NCBI GenBank assembly: GCA_030145325.1 | Contig: JAQYVW010000016.1 | Location: 1-52,127, forward strand | DNA length: 52,127 nt | Source: Desulfurivibrionaceae bacterium | GTDB lineage: Bacteria; Desulfobacterota; Desulfobulbia; Desulfobulbales; UBA5123 | Direction: 5' to 3' | Shown: piece after piece, positions 33,624 through 41,789 of the stretch | Position numbering within the stretch: position 1 is the stretch's first letter | Layout of the letters: each line of letters opens with the position of its first letter | Translations under genes and position numbers: made by a program | Notes under the pieces: model-generated | Told to the model about the DNA's origin: nothing | Database searches by the model: none | What the model saw: the letters and a program-made list of their open reading frames with translations, nothing else

Positions 33624-34229
33624 ATGGGACTTTTATCCGGTTCGGCAACCTTTGTCCGCTATACGGTTGAAGGTGAGTTGCCAGCCAATTTTTGGGATTT
33701 TGCCGCCGAACGCCTCGCTTCATTTTCCTTTCGTGACATCGACGACTCCTACGAGGAGCGGTCTGTGGGCTGGGTGTCGGTTCTCAATATGTTCGACAAC
33801 ACTTTTGAATATGCCTCCTACGCTGCTGGTGATAATGTTGTCCTTACCTTGCGGGTGGATGAGCGCAAGATTTCCAATGCCGCTTTGAAGAAATTTACAG
33901 CCAAGGAAGAGGAACGGATCAAAAAGGAGCGGCAAGTGCCTAAGCTTGCTCGCAACCACCGTTTGGAGATCAAGGATAACATGAAGTTGATGCTCACCAA
34001 GCGGGCGGTGCCGATTCCGGCGGTGTATGACCTCTGCTGGAACCTTTCTGAAGGCACCTTGCTCTTTTTCTCCACCAATAAAAAAGCGCAGGAGGTGCTT
34101 GAGGAATATTTCAAGGAAACCTTCGGTCTGCAGTTGATGTTGCAGATTCCTTATCTCACCGCCGGTCATTTGCTTGACGAGGCTGGTGAAGAGCGGCTGG
34201 CTAATATCACCCCATCGATTTTTGTCTAA
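33624..34229 (+). CDS. RdgC-like recombination-associated protein (short form)
   Basis: The 201-residue protein begins MGLLSGSATFVRYTVEGELP, continues with SFRDIDDSYEERSVGWVSVLNM and LRVDERKISNAALKKF, and later has AVYDLCWNLSEGTLLFFSTN. This is the pattern of the short RdgC-like proteins of delta-proteobacteria; enterobacterial RdgC is about 300 residues. RdgC binds double-stranded DNA as a ring and modulates RecA. The short form's activity is inferred. The gene sits nine bases ahead of a 177-residue partner and upstream of gatB, radC and radA. Confidence 0.78.
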   Translation: MGLLSGSATFVRYTVEGELPANFWDFAAERLASFSFRDIDDSYEERSVGWVSVLNMFDNTFEYASYAAGDNVVLTLRVDERKISNAALKKFTAKEEERIKKERQVPKLARNHRLEIKDNMKLMLTKRAVPIPAVYDLCWNLSEGTLLFFSTNKKAQEVLEEYFKETFGLQLMLQIPYLTAGHLLDEAGEERLANITPSIFV

Positions 34230-34238
34230 GGATATCTA

Positions 34239-34772
34239 ATGGATCTTGTTGAACTGATAGAGGAAAAATATTTTCTGGGTCAGGAGTTTTTAACCTGGCT
34301 GTGGTTTAAGAGCGAAGAGCGCGGCGGCACGGTCTTGGTGCCGGGGCATGGCGACATCATCCTGGTTTTTGAAAAACATATCTTGCTGGAGTCCGGCGAG
34401 GGTGATTCCCATGAAAAACTTATCTGTCGTGGTTTGCAGTCAGAGCTAAAAGAAGCGCGCACCGGTTTGACCATGGGTAAAAAAGTGGAGCAAGCTCGTC
34501 TCCATCTGGTCAAGGGTGACTATGAGTACCATCTGACCCTGCGCGGGAGCATGTTGGATTTTTCCAGTGTTAAGCCGCCCAAGAGTATGGACGCAGATGA
34601 GTCCAACGATCCAGAGGCGGTAGCAGGGCGGATGTTGGATCGTATTGGTCTCTATGAAGAGTTGATCCGGATCATTAACGAACTGTTCAGGGTGTTTCTC
34701 GTCGTCCGCACAGGTACTGAGTGGGAAAGCGAGGTGGCTGCCATCCGTACCTGGATTCATAAGGCGGCGTAG
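34239..34772 (+). CDS. Hypothetical protein co-transcribed with the RdgC-like gene
   Basis: I do not recognise this 177-residue protein. It starts nine bases after the rdgC-like stop. The first half is rich in Trp, Leu and Gly (FLTWLWFKSEERGGTVLVPG) and predicted beta strands (DIILVFEKHILLESGEG, YEYHLTLRGSMLDF). The last third is helical (RIGLYEELIRIINELFRVFLVV, then EWESEVAAIRTWIHKA). There is no signal peptide or membrane segment. Tight spacing suggests a partner of the RdgC-like protein, but that is inference only. Confidence 0.75.
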   Translation: MDLVELIEEKYFLGQEFLTWLWFKSEERGGTVLVPGHGDIILVFEKHILLESGEGDSHEKLICRGLQSELKEARTGLTMGKKVEQARLHLVKGDYEYHLTLRGSMLDFSSVKPPKSMDADESNDPEAVAGRMLDRIGLYEELIRIINELFRVFLVVRTGTEWESEVAAIRTWIHKAA

Positions 34773-34818
34773 GGTAGCCCGGCAGCTGTTTTTTTGAGAT
34801 ATAGGAGCCAAGAAAAAA

Positions 34819-36252
34819 ATGGAATTTGAAACCGTCATCGGTCTGGAGATTCATTCCCAGCTCAAGACCGCCAGTAAGATTTTTTGCAATTGCACCACCG
34901 AGTTCGGCAACCCGCCTAATACCAATACCTGTCCAGTGTGTCTAGGGATGCCTGGGGTGTTGCCGGTGCTTAATAAAAAGGTGGTTGATTCGGCGATTAT
35001 GCTGGGCCTTGCCACCAACTGTGAGATCCGCCGCGAAAACGAGTTCGCCCGCAAGAATTATTTTTACCCGGATCTCCCCAAGGGGTATCAGGTTTCCCAG
35101 TTCGACAAACCCATCACCGAACATGGTTGGATCGAGATCGAGGTGGGCGGGAAGATAAAAAAAATCGGCATCACCCGTATCCATATGGAGGAAGATGCCG
35201 GCAAGCTGGTTCATGATGATCTTGAGCCGAAAAGCTATGTTGACCTCAATCGCACTGGCACCCCGCTGTTGGAGATCGTCAGCGAGCCGGACCTCCGCTC
35301 GCCGGAAGAGGCGGTGGCCTATCTCAAAAAACTGCACGCCATTGTCCGCTATCTCGATATTAGCGATGGCAATATGCAGGAGGGCAGCTTCCGCTGCGAC
35401 GCTAATATCTCCCTGCGGTTAAAGGGCGAAACCGAGCTGGGTACCCGTACCGAACTGAAGAATATGAACTCCTTTCGTAACGTTCAGCGTGCTTTAGAGT
35501 ATGAAGAGCGCCGCCAGCGTGATCTGCTCCTGGACGGCGAAAAAGTGGTGCAGCAAACCCTGCTTTGGGATCCGGCCAAGAACGCCACCGCCTCCATGCG
35601 CAGCAAGGAAGAGGCTCATGATTACCGCTATTTTCCCGACCCTGATCTGGTGCCAGTGGTGATTGATGATCAATGGATCGAGGCCATGCGCGCAACCCTG
35701 CCGGAGCTACCAGCGGCGCGCAAGGAGCGTTTTGTTGAGACCATGGGGTTGTCCGCCGAGGATGCTGAGGTGCTTACCTCTTCACGCGATCTCGCCGATT
35801 ATTTTGAGACTGCGCTGGCTGATTACGATAATGCCAAGAAACTCGCCAACTGGATCATGACTGAACTGATGCGGGAACTAAAGGGTGAGGATTCTCTCGA
35901 CCTTGGTCAATGCCCGGTATCGCCTGAAAATCTCGCCTCTTTGTTGGTGATGGTGGAGAAGGGAACCATTAGCGGTAAGATCGCCAAGACCGTCTTTGAA
36001 GAGATGCTGGCTTCGGGCACCGACCCGGAGACGGTGGTCAAGGAGAAGAATCTGGTTCAGATGAGCGACGAGGGCGAGCTGGTGACCATGGTGGAGGAGA
36101 TTATCGCTGCCAATCCTGGTCAAGTGGCTCAGTTCAAGGATGGCAAAACCAAGTTGATGGGTTTCTTCGTCGGCCAGTTGATGAAAAAGACCGGTGGGAA
36201 GGCTAACCCGGGGCTTGCCAACAAGTTGTTCAGTAAAGAATTGCATAAATAG
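34819..36252 (+). CDS. gatB: Aspartyl/glutamyl-tRNA(Asn/Gln) amidotransferase subunit B
   Basis: The 477-residue protein is standard GatB length. It starts [16 protein letters not shown], has the zinc-site cysteines ([13 protein letters not shown] followed by CPVCLGMPG), the kinase-type core with [12 protein letters not shown] and [27 protein letters not shown] and [18 protein letters not shown], and a C-terminal YqeY-like helical tail. GatCAB amidates misacylated Glu-tRNA(Gln) and Asp-tRNA(Asn). gatA and gatC are not in the window. All motifs are intact. The start lies 46 bases after the preceding gene, with AGGAGCC upstream. Confidence 0.97.
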   Translation: MEFETVIGLEIHSQLKTASKIFCNCTTEFGNPPNTNTCPVCLGMPGVLPVLNKKVVDSAIMLGLATNCEIRRENEFARKNYFYPDLPKGYQVSQFDKPITEHGWIEIEVGGKIKKIGITRIHMEEDAGKLVHDDLEPKSYVDLNRTGTPLLEIVSEPDLRSPEEAVAYLKKLHAIVRYLDISDGNMQEGSFRCDANISLRLKGETELGTRTELKNMNSFRNVQRALEYEERRQRDLLLDGEKVVQQTLLWDPAKNATASMRSKEEAHDYRYFPDPDLVPVVIDDQWIEAMRATLPELPAARKERFVETMGLSAEDAEVLTSSRDLADYFETALADYDNAKKLANWIMTELMRELKGEDSLDLGQCPVSPENLASLLVMVEKGTISGKIAKTVFEEMLASGTDPETVVKEKNLVQMSDEGELVTMVEEIIAANPGQVAQFKDGKTKLMGFFVGQLMKKTGGKANPGLANKLFSKELHK

Positions 36253-36398
36253 GTTTCATACCCCTTATCCTTGGACTGGTTTTTTTGTTTCCGGCTGGCT
36301 ATTTGCTAACAAGCTGAGTTTTTCGGGCCTTATGAAATTATTTCGCTTCAAATGGCGCTCCTGTGGTTTGTCGTCGGAGAAGGGGGTCTTCTCTTCAC

Positions 36399-37118
36399 AT
36401 GAAACGCAATGAGCATAAAGGTAGTGGCCATCGGCAGCGGCTGCGCGACAAGTTTTTGGAGCGGGGCATCGATGCCTTTCGGGATGATGAGGTGCTGGAG
36501 TTGCTGCTCACCATGGGTACCCCGCGCAAGGATTGTAAGGAGGTCGCTCGGGCTGCCTTGGCTAAATTCGGTAGTCTGGCCGCGGTGCTGGCGGCAGAGC
36601 CGGCAGCCCTTAAGCTGGTGCCGAAGTTGGGCCCGAACAATATCTTCGCTATCCATTTCTTGCATGGGGTTGCCCGTCGTTATCTGCAACAGCGGTTGCG
36701 AGATAAAAAGTACCTCCGCTCTTCCCGCGAAGTGGCCGATTACCTGACCCACGCCATGTGTGACCTAAAGCGTGAGGTCTTTATGGCCATCTTCCTGGAT
36801 GCCGAACATGCGATCATTGAATCTCGCATTGTTAGCGAGGGCACCATTACCAGTAATACCATCTATCCCCGTGAACTAATTAAAGAAGCGCTGCAGTTTA
36901 ATGCCGCCGCCTTGGTGGTGGCACATAACCATCCTTCCGGCAACTTGACTCCATCTGTTGCCGACCGGCGGTTGACTCGTAACCTCTATCTGGCTTGCGC
37001 TTTGATGAATATCAACCTCCTCGATCATTTGATTATTGCCGGTACTGCCGCCCCGTACAGCTTTGCTGATCATGGCTTGATGGCAACCATCCGCGACGAC
37101 TGTGCCACTCTCTTATGA
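36399..37118 (+). CDS. radC: RadC/UPF0758 family JAMM-domain protein
   Basis: The ATG at 36399 gives 239 residues starting MKRNEHKGSGHRQRLRDKFL, the usual RadC opening. The frame upstream is open for 12 codons without a better start. A helix-hairpin-helix region precedes the MPN/JAB domain, which carries the metal-binding HNHPSG motif near 175-180 and Asp in VADRRLT. Despite the name, RadC's role in DNA repair is doubtful; the family is linked to recombination or DNA metabolism by context. The last four bases overlap the hemW start (ATGA). It sits in a cluster with rdgC-like and radA genes. Confidence 0.92.
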   Translation: MKRNEHKGSGHRQRLRDKFLERGIDAFRDDEVLELLLTMGTPRKDCKEVARAALAKFGSLAAVLAAEPAALKLVPKLGPNNIFAIHFLHGVARRYLQQRLRDKKYLRSSREVADYLTHAMCDLKREVFMAIFLDAEHAIIESRIVSEGTITSNTIYPRELIKEALQFNAAALVVAHNHPSGNLTPSVADRRLTRNLYLACALMNINLLDHLIIAGTAAPYSFADHGLMATIRDDCATLL

Positions 37119-38281
37119 GCGTTATCCACGCAGATCAATATCCGCAGCCTGCCGGACTCTATATCCATATCCCCTTCTGTGTTACCAAATGTGGCTATTG
37201 CTCCTTTACCTCTTATCCTTGCGCAGGAGCGCCGCCCCGTGATTATCTTGCTGCGGTGCTGAAACAGGCAGAGCTGATGGCCGCTCATCCCATGGTTCGG
37301 GATCGATGTTTTGGCACCATCTTTATCGGTGGCGGCACCCCCACAATTTATGATGGCGGGGAGTTGGCGCATTTGCTGCAGAACTGTCTTGGACTCTTTC
37401 GCTTTGCGTCCGCCCCGGAGATCACGGTGGAGGCCAATCCCAACACTGTTGATGCCAATAAGTTGCAAGAGTTGCGGGAGGCAGGGGTTAATCGTTTGAG
37501 TATTGGGGTGCAGGCGTTTTCGGATCGTTTGTTGCAGAAAATCCACCGTAGTCATACCTTGAACGATGCTTTGCTAGCGGTGAAGATGGCCCGGCAAGCG
37601 GGTTTTGATAACCTCAATCTTGATTTGATTTACGGTCTGCCGGAGCAAGATCTTTTCGATTGGCAAGAAAGCATTACCTTGGCCTTGGCGCAAAGGCCGG
37701 AGCATCTGTCTCTGTATGGGTTGTCGGTGGAAGAGGGGACGCCCTTTGCCCGTTTGGCTGAGCGTGGTGAGTTGTCCTTGCCTGATGAGGATACCGTTCT
37801 GCGCATGGAGAGTTTTGCTTATGGGCAATTAGCCCAGGCTGGGCTGTCCCGTTACGAAATCTCGAATTTTGCCAACCCTGCTAATCGTTGTCGGCATAAT
37901 GAAAATTACTGGCGCAACGGCAACTATCTTGGTCTTGGCGCGGCCGCCGTTTCCTGTTTTGAGCATCTCCGTTTTCGGCAGGTTGCAGAGCCGGGGAAAT
38001 TCGTTAAACTGATCAATGCTGGGCAACCGCCCTTTGTCGAGGTGGAATGTCTGCCGCCCGGCGCCGCTTTTCGCGAGACGGTGATCATGGCTCTGCGGAT
38101 GCTGGGGGGGATCGCGGTGGCAGAACTTGCCGAACGGTTTGGGGTTACCCCGCAGGATTATTATGGCCGGATCTTTATCCGCTTGCAAGAGCAAGGTTTG
38201 CTGGAGGTTGAGGAAGGTTTCTTGCGCCTCACCGCTAAGGCTTTACCTTTCGCCAATCAGGTTCTAGCTGAACTGGTGTGA
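37115..38281 (+). CDS. hemW: Radical SAM heme chaperone HemW
   Basis: At 388 residues it matches HemW. HIPFCVTKCGYCSF holds the CxxxCxxC cluster motif (Cys22, Cys26, Cys29) with the extra Phe before Cys29 replaced by Gly-Tyr. FIGGGTPTIY follows near 66, SIGVQAFSD and LDLIYGLPEQ further on, then a HemN_C domain. HemW binds heme and is thought to load it onto cytochromes or respiratory enzymes; older annotations call it oxygen-independent coproporphyrinogen oxidase. The histidine/tyrosine pattern of true HemN is absent. The start overlaps radC by four bases, indicating translational coupling. Confidence 0.92.
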   Translation: MSVIHADQYPQPAGLYIHIPFCVTKCGYCSFTSYPCAGAPPRDYLAAVLKQAELMAAHPMVRDRCFGTIFIGGGTPTIYDGGELAHLLQNCLGLFRFASAPEITVEANPNTVDANKLQELREAGVNRLSIGVQAFSDRLLQKIHRSHTLNDALLAVKMARQAGFDNLNLDLIYGLPEQDLFDWQESITLALAQRPEHLSLYGLSVEEGTPFARLAERGELSLPDEDTVLRMESFAYGQLAQAGLSRYEISNFANPANRCRHNENYWRNGNYLGLGAAAVSCFEHLRFRQVAEPGKFVKLINAGQPPFVEVECLPPGAAFRETVIMALRMLGGIAVAELAERFGVTPQDYYGRIFIRLQEQGLLEVEEGFLRLTAKALPFANQVLAELV

Positions 38282-38463
38282 GGGTAAAGATCCCGCGGCC
38301 CCCCCCCCTCTTCGCACGATCAGCCCGGCTCGTATGGCATCATGTTACGCTTCGCAGGACTGCTTGTCCGAACCTGGGGCACATCTGAATAGTTACGTTT
38401 TATTTTCTACCATGATATCTGCTAAGGGGTAAAATGGGCTTTTTTACGGAGAAATAATACCTA

Positions 38464-39822
38464 ATGGCTAAACCTAAAACTGCTTATCTCTGTTCCGGGT
38501 GCGGAGCCTCATTCAGTAAGTGGACTGGCCAATGTCCGGGCTGTAAGGAGTGGGATACCCTCAGTGAAACGGCAGTGACACCCACGGTAAAAAATAACCG
38601 TTTTGGTGGCTATGCCGGTACTCTGGCTGAGGTGCAGCCCATGTCGGCGGTGCGGATGGAAACTTCCGCCCGGCTGCATACCGGCCTCAAGGAGTTGGAT
38701 CGGGTCTTGGGCGGAGGTCTGGTGCCGGGCTCGGTGGTTTTGATCGGCGGTGATCCGGGGGTGGGGAAGAGCACCGGTTTATTGCAAGTTTGCTGCAATA
38801 TGAGTCAGCGGGTAAAAACCCTCTATGTCACCGGTGAGGAGTCGTTGGCGCAGATCGCCATGCGGGCGAAACGATTGGGCTTGCCTGATCAGGATCTGCT
38901 TCTCACCGCCGAAACCCAGGTGGAAGCGATCTGTGAGGCGGCAGCCCGCGAAAAACCGGAAGTAATGGTGATCGATTCCATTCAGACCATGCAGTCGGCT
39001 GATGTCCAGTCTGCGCCGGGTAGCGTCAGTCAGGTGCGGGAGTCTGCGGCTCGGCTTACCCTCTTTGCCAAGCAGAGTAATACCGCCATCTTTTTGGTTG
39101 GCCACGTCACTAAATCCGGTGATCTTGCCGGGCCACGGGTATTAGAGCATATCATCGACGTGGTCTGTTATATCGAGGGCGGCTCTGACAGTCGTTACCG
39201 GATCATGCGGGCGGTAAAAAACCGCTATGGGGCGGTGAACGAGCTGGGCGTTTTTGCCATGACCGAAACCGGTCTGAAAGAAATTGCCAACCCCTCGGCC
39301 ATTTTTTTGTCACGGTTGCCGGAGCCCATGTCCGGCAGTGTGGTGATGGTGGTCTGGGAGGGGAGTAGACCGCTGCTGGTTGAGATTCAAGCCCTGGTTG
39401 ATGATAGTCACGCCGAAAACCCTCGCCGAGTCACGGTGGGCCTTGAGCAGAACCGGCTGGCGATGTTGCTGGCCGTCCTGCATCGGCACGGCAATGTGGT
39501 CACCTATAATCAAGATGTTTTCATCAATGTGGTGGGTGGGGTGCGGGTCAATGAGACCAGCGTTGATCTCGCCCTGTTGATGGCCATTGTCTCCAGCCTG
39601 CGTGATCAACCCCTGCCGCAGGATTTGGTGATTTTTGGCGAAGTGGGTCTTTCCGGTGAGATTAGGCCGGTGCCTAACGGGCAGGAGCGGTTGCGGGAGG
39701 CGGCCAAACATGGCTTCAAACGCGCCATCGTCCCGCAGGGCAACGCTCCCAAGGCTGGAATAAATGGGATGGAGTTGCTGGCGGTGAGCAAATTAAGTGA
39801 GGCTTTGAACGCACTTAATTGA
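38464..39822 (+). CDS. radA: DNA repair protein RadA
   Basis: The 452-residue protein has all RadA parts: a four-cysteine zinc finger (Cys10, Cys13, Cys24, Cys27), a RecA-like ATPase with Walker A GDPGVGKST (96-104) and Walker B VMVIDSIQT, the RadA-specific KNRYG motif near 252, and a C-terminal Lon-protease-like domain (VNVVGGVRVNETSVDLALL) without proteolytic residues. RadA drives branch migration in recombination. The 180-base gap upstream contains a C-run and no gene. The tRNA-Ser promoter begins 39 bases after the stop. Confidence 0.97.
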   Translation: MAKPKTAYLCSGCGASFSKWTGQCPGCKEWDTLSETAVTPTVKNNRFGGYAGTLAEVQPMSAVRMETSARLHTGLKELDRVLGGGLVPGSVVLIGGDPGVGKSTGLLQVCCNMSQRVKTLYVTGEESLAQIAMRAKRLGLPDQDLLLTAETQVEAICEAAAREKPEVMVIDSIQTMQSADVQSAPGSVSQVRESAARLTLFAKQSNTAIFLVGHVTKSGDLAGPRVLEHIIDVVCYIEGGSDSRYRIMRAVKNRYGAVNELGVFAMTETGLKEIANPSAIFLSRLPEPMSGSVVMVVWEGSRPLLVEIQALVDDSHAENPRRVTVGLEQNRLAMLLAVLHRHGNVVTYNQDVFINVVGGVRVNETSVDLALLMAIVSSLRDQPLPQDLVIFGEVGLSGEIRPVPNGQERLREAAKHGFKRAIVPQGNAPKAGINGMELLAVSKLSEALNALN

Positions 39823-39860
39823 GCATTAACCACATTCCGCATGTTTACTGACCAACGTCG

Positions 39861-39889
39861 TTGACAGGCTCGTTTGGAATATGTTAAAG
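39861..39889 (+). promoter_or_regulatory. Promoter of the tRNA-Ser pair
   Basis: TTGACA (39861-39866) and TTAAAG (39884-39889) are 17 bases apart, 18 bases before the first tRNA-Ser. Confidence 0.6.
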
Positions 39890-39907
39890 ATGTTTTCGCA
39901 GTAACCC

Positions 39908-39993
39908 GGAGGAGTGGCCGAGTGGTTTAAGGCGGCGGTCTTGAAAACCGTTGTGCGAAAGTACCGTGGGTTCGAATCCTACCTCCTCCGCCA
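39908..39993 (+). tRNA. tRNA-Ser (anticodon TGA)
   Basis: GGAGGAG at the 5' end pairs with CTCCTCC before G-CCA. The anticodon loop CTTGAAA contains TGA. The long variable arm and 86-base length are typical of serine tRNAs, and the T-loop is GGTTCGAATCC. CCA is encoded. Confidence 0.97.
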
Positions 39994-40018
39994 TATTACA
40001 TAAGACAAGAGCAGCAAC

Positions 40019-40106
40019 GGAGAGATGACCGAGAGGCCGATGGTGCTCGCCTGCTAAGCGAGTGTGGGGCAACCTACCGAGGGTTCGAATCCCTCTCTCT
40101 CCGCCA
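40019..40106 (+). tRNA. tRNA-Ser (anticodon GCT)
   Basis: GGAGAGA pairs with TCTCTCC before G-CCA. The anticodon loop CTGCTAA contains GCT. The variable arm TGTGGGGCAACCTACC is long, as expected, and CCA is encoded (88 bases). It follows tRNA-Ser(TGA) by 25 bases, so both come from one transcript. Confidence 0.97.
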
Positions 40107-40140
40107 AGATCTAGTCCGGAGCAATCCGGGGATGACCATG

Positions 40141-40178
40141 AAGCCCGCAGCCTGCAAAGGTTTGCGGGCTTTTTTTTT
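40141..40178 (+). terminator. Terminator of the tRNA-Ser pair
   Basis: AAGCCCGCA (40141-40149) pairs with TGCGGGCTT (40163-40171) before a T-run. The trailer resembles that of ssrA, including TAGTCCGG about 30 bases upstream. Confidence 0.85.
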
Positions 40179-40323
40179 GTCTGGGGAGAGCCAAGGAAAT
40201 TAATTGGTAATGGGGTGAGTCCTTCTTTTTGAAGAAGGAGCAAGATTGTCAAGTTGTCTGGCCGAGAGAAAAGGGGTAATCAAGGAGACAGGATTAGCTT
40301 TTGGGAACGATTGGCATAAAAAA

Positions 40324-40357
40324 CCTTATTATTATGTTGCGCGTGATAATAATAAGG
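40324..40357. repeat. Perfect 12-bp inverted repeat upstream of the SDR-like gene
   Basis: CCTTATTATTAT (40324-40335) and ATAATAATAAGG (40346-40357) are exact complements around a 10-base GC-rich loop. A second hairpin, GCTGCTT/AAGCAGC, lies at 40391-40410. Together they could form a structured leader of the SDR-like gene. The rest of 40179-40447 shows no gene. Confidence 0.5.
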
Positions 40358-40447
40358 GGTTGTCGAGCATGAAATCGCTTTGAAAGCCGTGCTGCTTATG
40401 GAAAAGCAGCGCTCGATATCAATATGGTCAGGGAGCACTGTGCACCA

Positions 40448-41146
40448 ATGAACACTTCATTAAAAAACAAAAAAATACTCATAGTCGGTGGTAGTTCTGG
40501 TCTCGGTATTGCTGTTGCGAAACATGCATCGGGACTTGGAGCCAAAATCGTTATTGCGTCGCGGAATGCATCAGAAAAACATGGTGCTTTAGGTGAGGCT
40601 GTTGGTCATAATATTGAAACATATTCCTTTGATGTTACATCTCAAGGTGAAATATCAACAGCTTTAAAAAAAATAGGGGATATTGATCATCTTGTTATTA
40701 CCGTCAGGCCCAATATAAATCCTGCACCATTTGAGACGATAGATATAAAACTAGCCAAAGAGGCATTTGAAACCAAATTCTGGGGGCAATACCAGTTAAT
40801 CCAACAAGCTCTAAAAGGAATTAACCGAAAAGGAAGCATTGTTATGACAACTGGTATCGCAGGAGAAAAGATTTTTAATAATTTTTCAACAATGGCCATA
40901 ATAAATAGTGCCACCGAAACATTGTGTAGGTCCTTAGCAATAGAGCTGGCCCCCATAAGAGTCAATGTTGTTAGTCCAGGTTTTGTTGCACCGAAGCCAG
41001 AAGCAGTGGAAGAATACGCAAAGAAGTTCCCCCTGAAAAAGATTACTACCGCAGAAAAAGTAGCTGAAACGTATATATATTTAATGGAAAGTTCCTACAC
41101 GACTGGAACATCTGTTGTAATAGATGGTGGGGCAAGATTAATATAA
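40448..41146 (+). CDS. SDR-fold protein, probably lacking the catalytic Tyr and Lys
   Basis: From ATG 40448 the protein is 232 residues. It has the Rossmann motif GGSSGLGIAV near residue 15, an NAD(P)-binding pattern, and the conserved RSLAIELAPIRVNVVSPGF near 160-180. Where SDR enzymes have Tyr-x-x-x-Lys, this sequence reads MAIIN, so both residues are replaced, and the catalytic Ser region reads TTGIAG. It may bind a nucleotide without doing normal oxidoreduction. Its DNA is much AT-richer than the neighbours and it sits just after tRNA-Ser genes, which suggests horizontal acquisition. An ATG at 40424 is an alternative start. Confidence 0.8.
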   Translation: MNTSLKNKKILIVGGSSGLGIAVAKHASGLGAKIVIASRNASEKHGALGEAVGHNIETYSFDVTSQGEISTALKKIGDIDHLVITVRPNINPAPFETIDIKLAKEAFETKFWGQYQLIQQALKGINRKGSIVMTTGIAGEKIFNNFSTMAIINSATETLCRSLAIELAPIRVNVVSPGFVAPKPEAVEEYAKKFPLKKITTAEKVAETYIYLMESSYTTGTSVVIDGGARLI

Positions 41147-41325
41147 GGCCCCCTATTTATAAAACAAATGCCGACTGCTTAACCCCGCCGATTTTATTGG
41201 GGGGGCTCGAAGTTGTTTACCATCGCCAACTCTTTCCTTGCCTGGTTGGCGGCGGGTGATGTTTGACAATGGTGGTTTTTGAAAGAGATGCTGTCCTTTC
41301 AAAAACTATCTTTACTTTTTCTCCT

Positions 41326-41419
41326 GGGAAGTGATAGCCTAACTCTAAAGAGGGAGAGCCTAACCTTACATCTAAAACGGCAGCCGTAACGCTCGTATAC
41401 TTAACGTGAGGCTATTCCC
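41326..41419 (+). ncRNA. Candidate structured RNA (unnamed)
   Basis: GGGAA and TAGCCT (41326-41340, separated by GTGA) pair with AGGCTATTCCC (41409-41419), closing a 94-base element with a 4-base bulge. Inside are a CTCT/AGAG hairpin and two direct AGCCTAAC copies. A terminator follows four bases later. I do not recognise a known riboswitch class. It could be a small RNA with its own terminator. Confidence 0.3.
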
Positions 41420-41422
41420 ACG

Positions 41423-41458
41423 AAAGCAGGGTCGATTATTCGGCCCTGCTTTTTTTTG
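41423..41458 (+). terminator. Rho-independent terminator in the gap before the hybrid kinase
   Basis: AAAGCAGGG (41423-41431) pairs with CCCTGCTTT (41444-41452), followed by further T. It would end transcripts from the SDR-like gene or from the candidate RNA above it. Confidence 0.85.
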
Positions 41459-41613
41459 TGAACGGGATGGGGATCGGGGCGAAAGCAACGGCAAGGGCAG
41501 GCGAGAGATGATGATTTTCCATGGTGTTTATATCTGGAAAATTCTTCTATCAGCCATTGCCTTTTTATTGTAAATGAGTCTTAATGCCTATCTGCTGATT
41601 GGTGGGGATATCT

Positions 41614-41663
41614 TTTGTAACCAAGATTTTTTTTTGGTATACATAAAAAATCTTGGTTACAAA
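41614..41663. repeat. Perfect 19-bp inverted repeat upstream of the hybrid kinase
   Basis: TTTGTAACCAAGATTTTTT (41614-41632) and its exact complement (41645-41663) flank a 12-base centre, TTTGGTATACAT. The T/A runs lie at the inner ends, so it does not read as an ordinary terminator. It could be an operator or the ends of a tiny element. No gene is seen elsewhere in 41459-41789. Confidence 0.6.
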
Positions 41664-41789
41664 GTTGAGCTTTGCAGGGGGGGCTTTCCCCGCCCCGCGC
41701 CTCTATCTAGAGGTGAGAGAACGATAAACGTTTATTAGTCCCGCACCTTGACTCGGCCTTTTGGGGGCGTTGGAAATCTAGGGCTTAAT

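Noticed and set aside
39884-40252. 122-codon minus-strand frame across the tRNA-Ser genes
   Set aside because: It reads through two complete tRNA genes in antisense, a frequent false gene call.
41320-41460. Known riboswitch (c-di-GMP or cobalamin class)
   Set aside because: The conserved core motifs of those classes are absent; only a generic structured element can be claimed.
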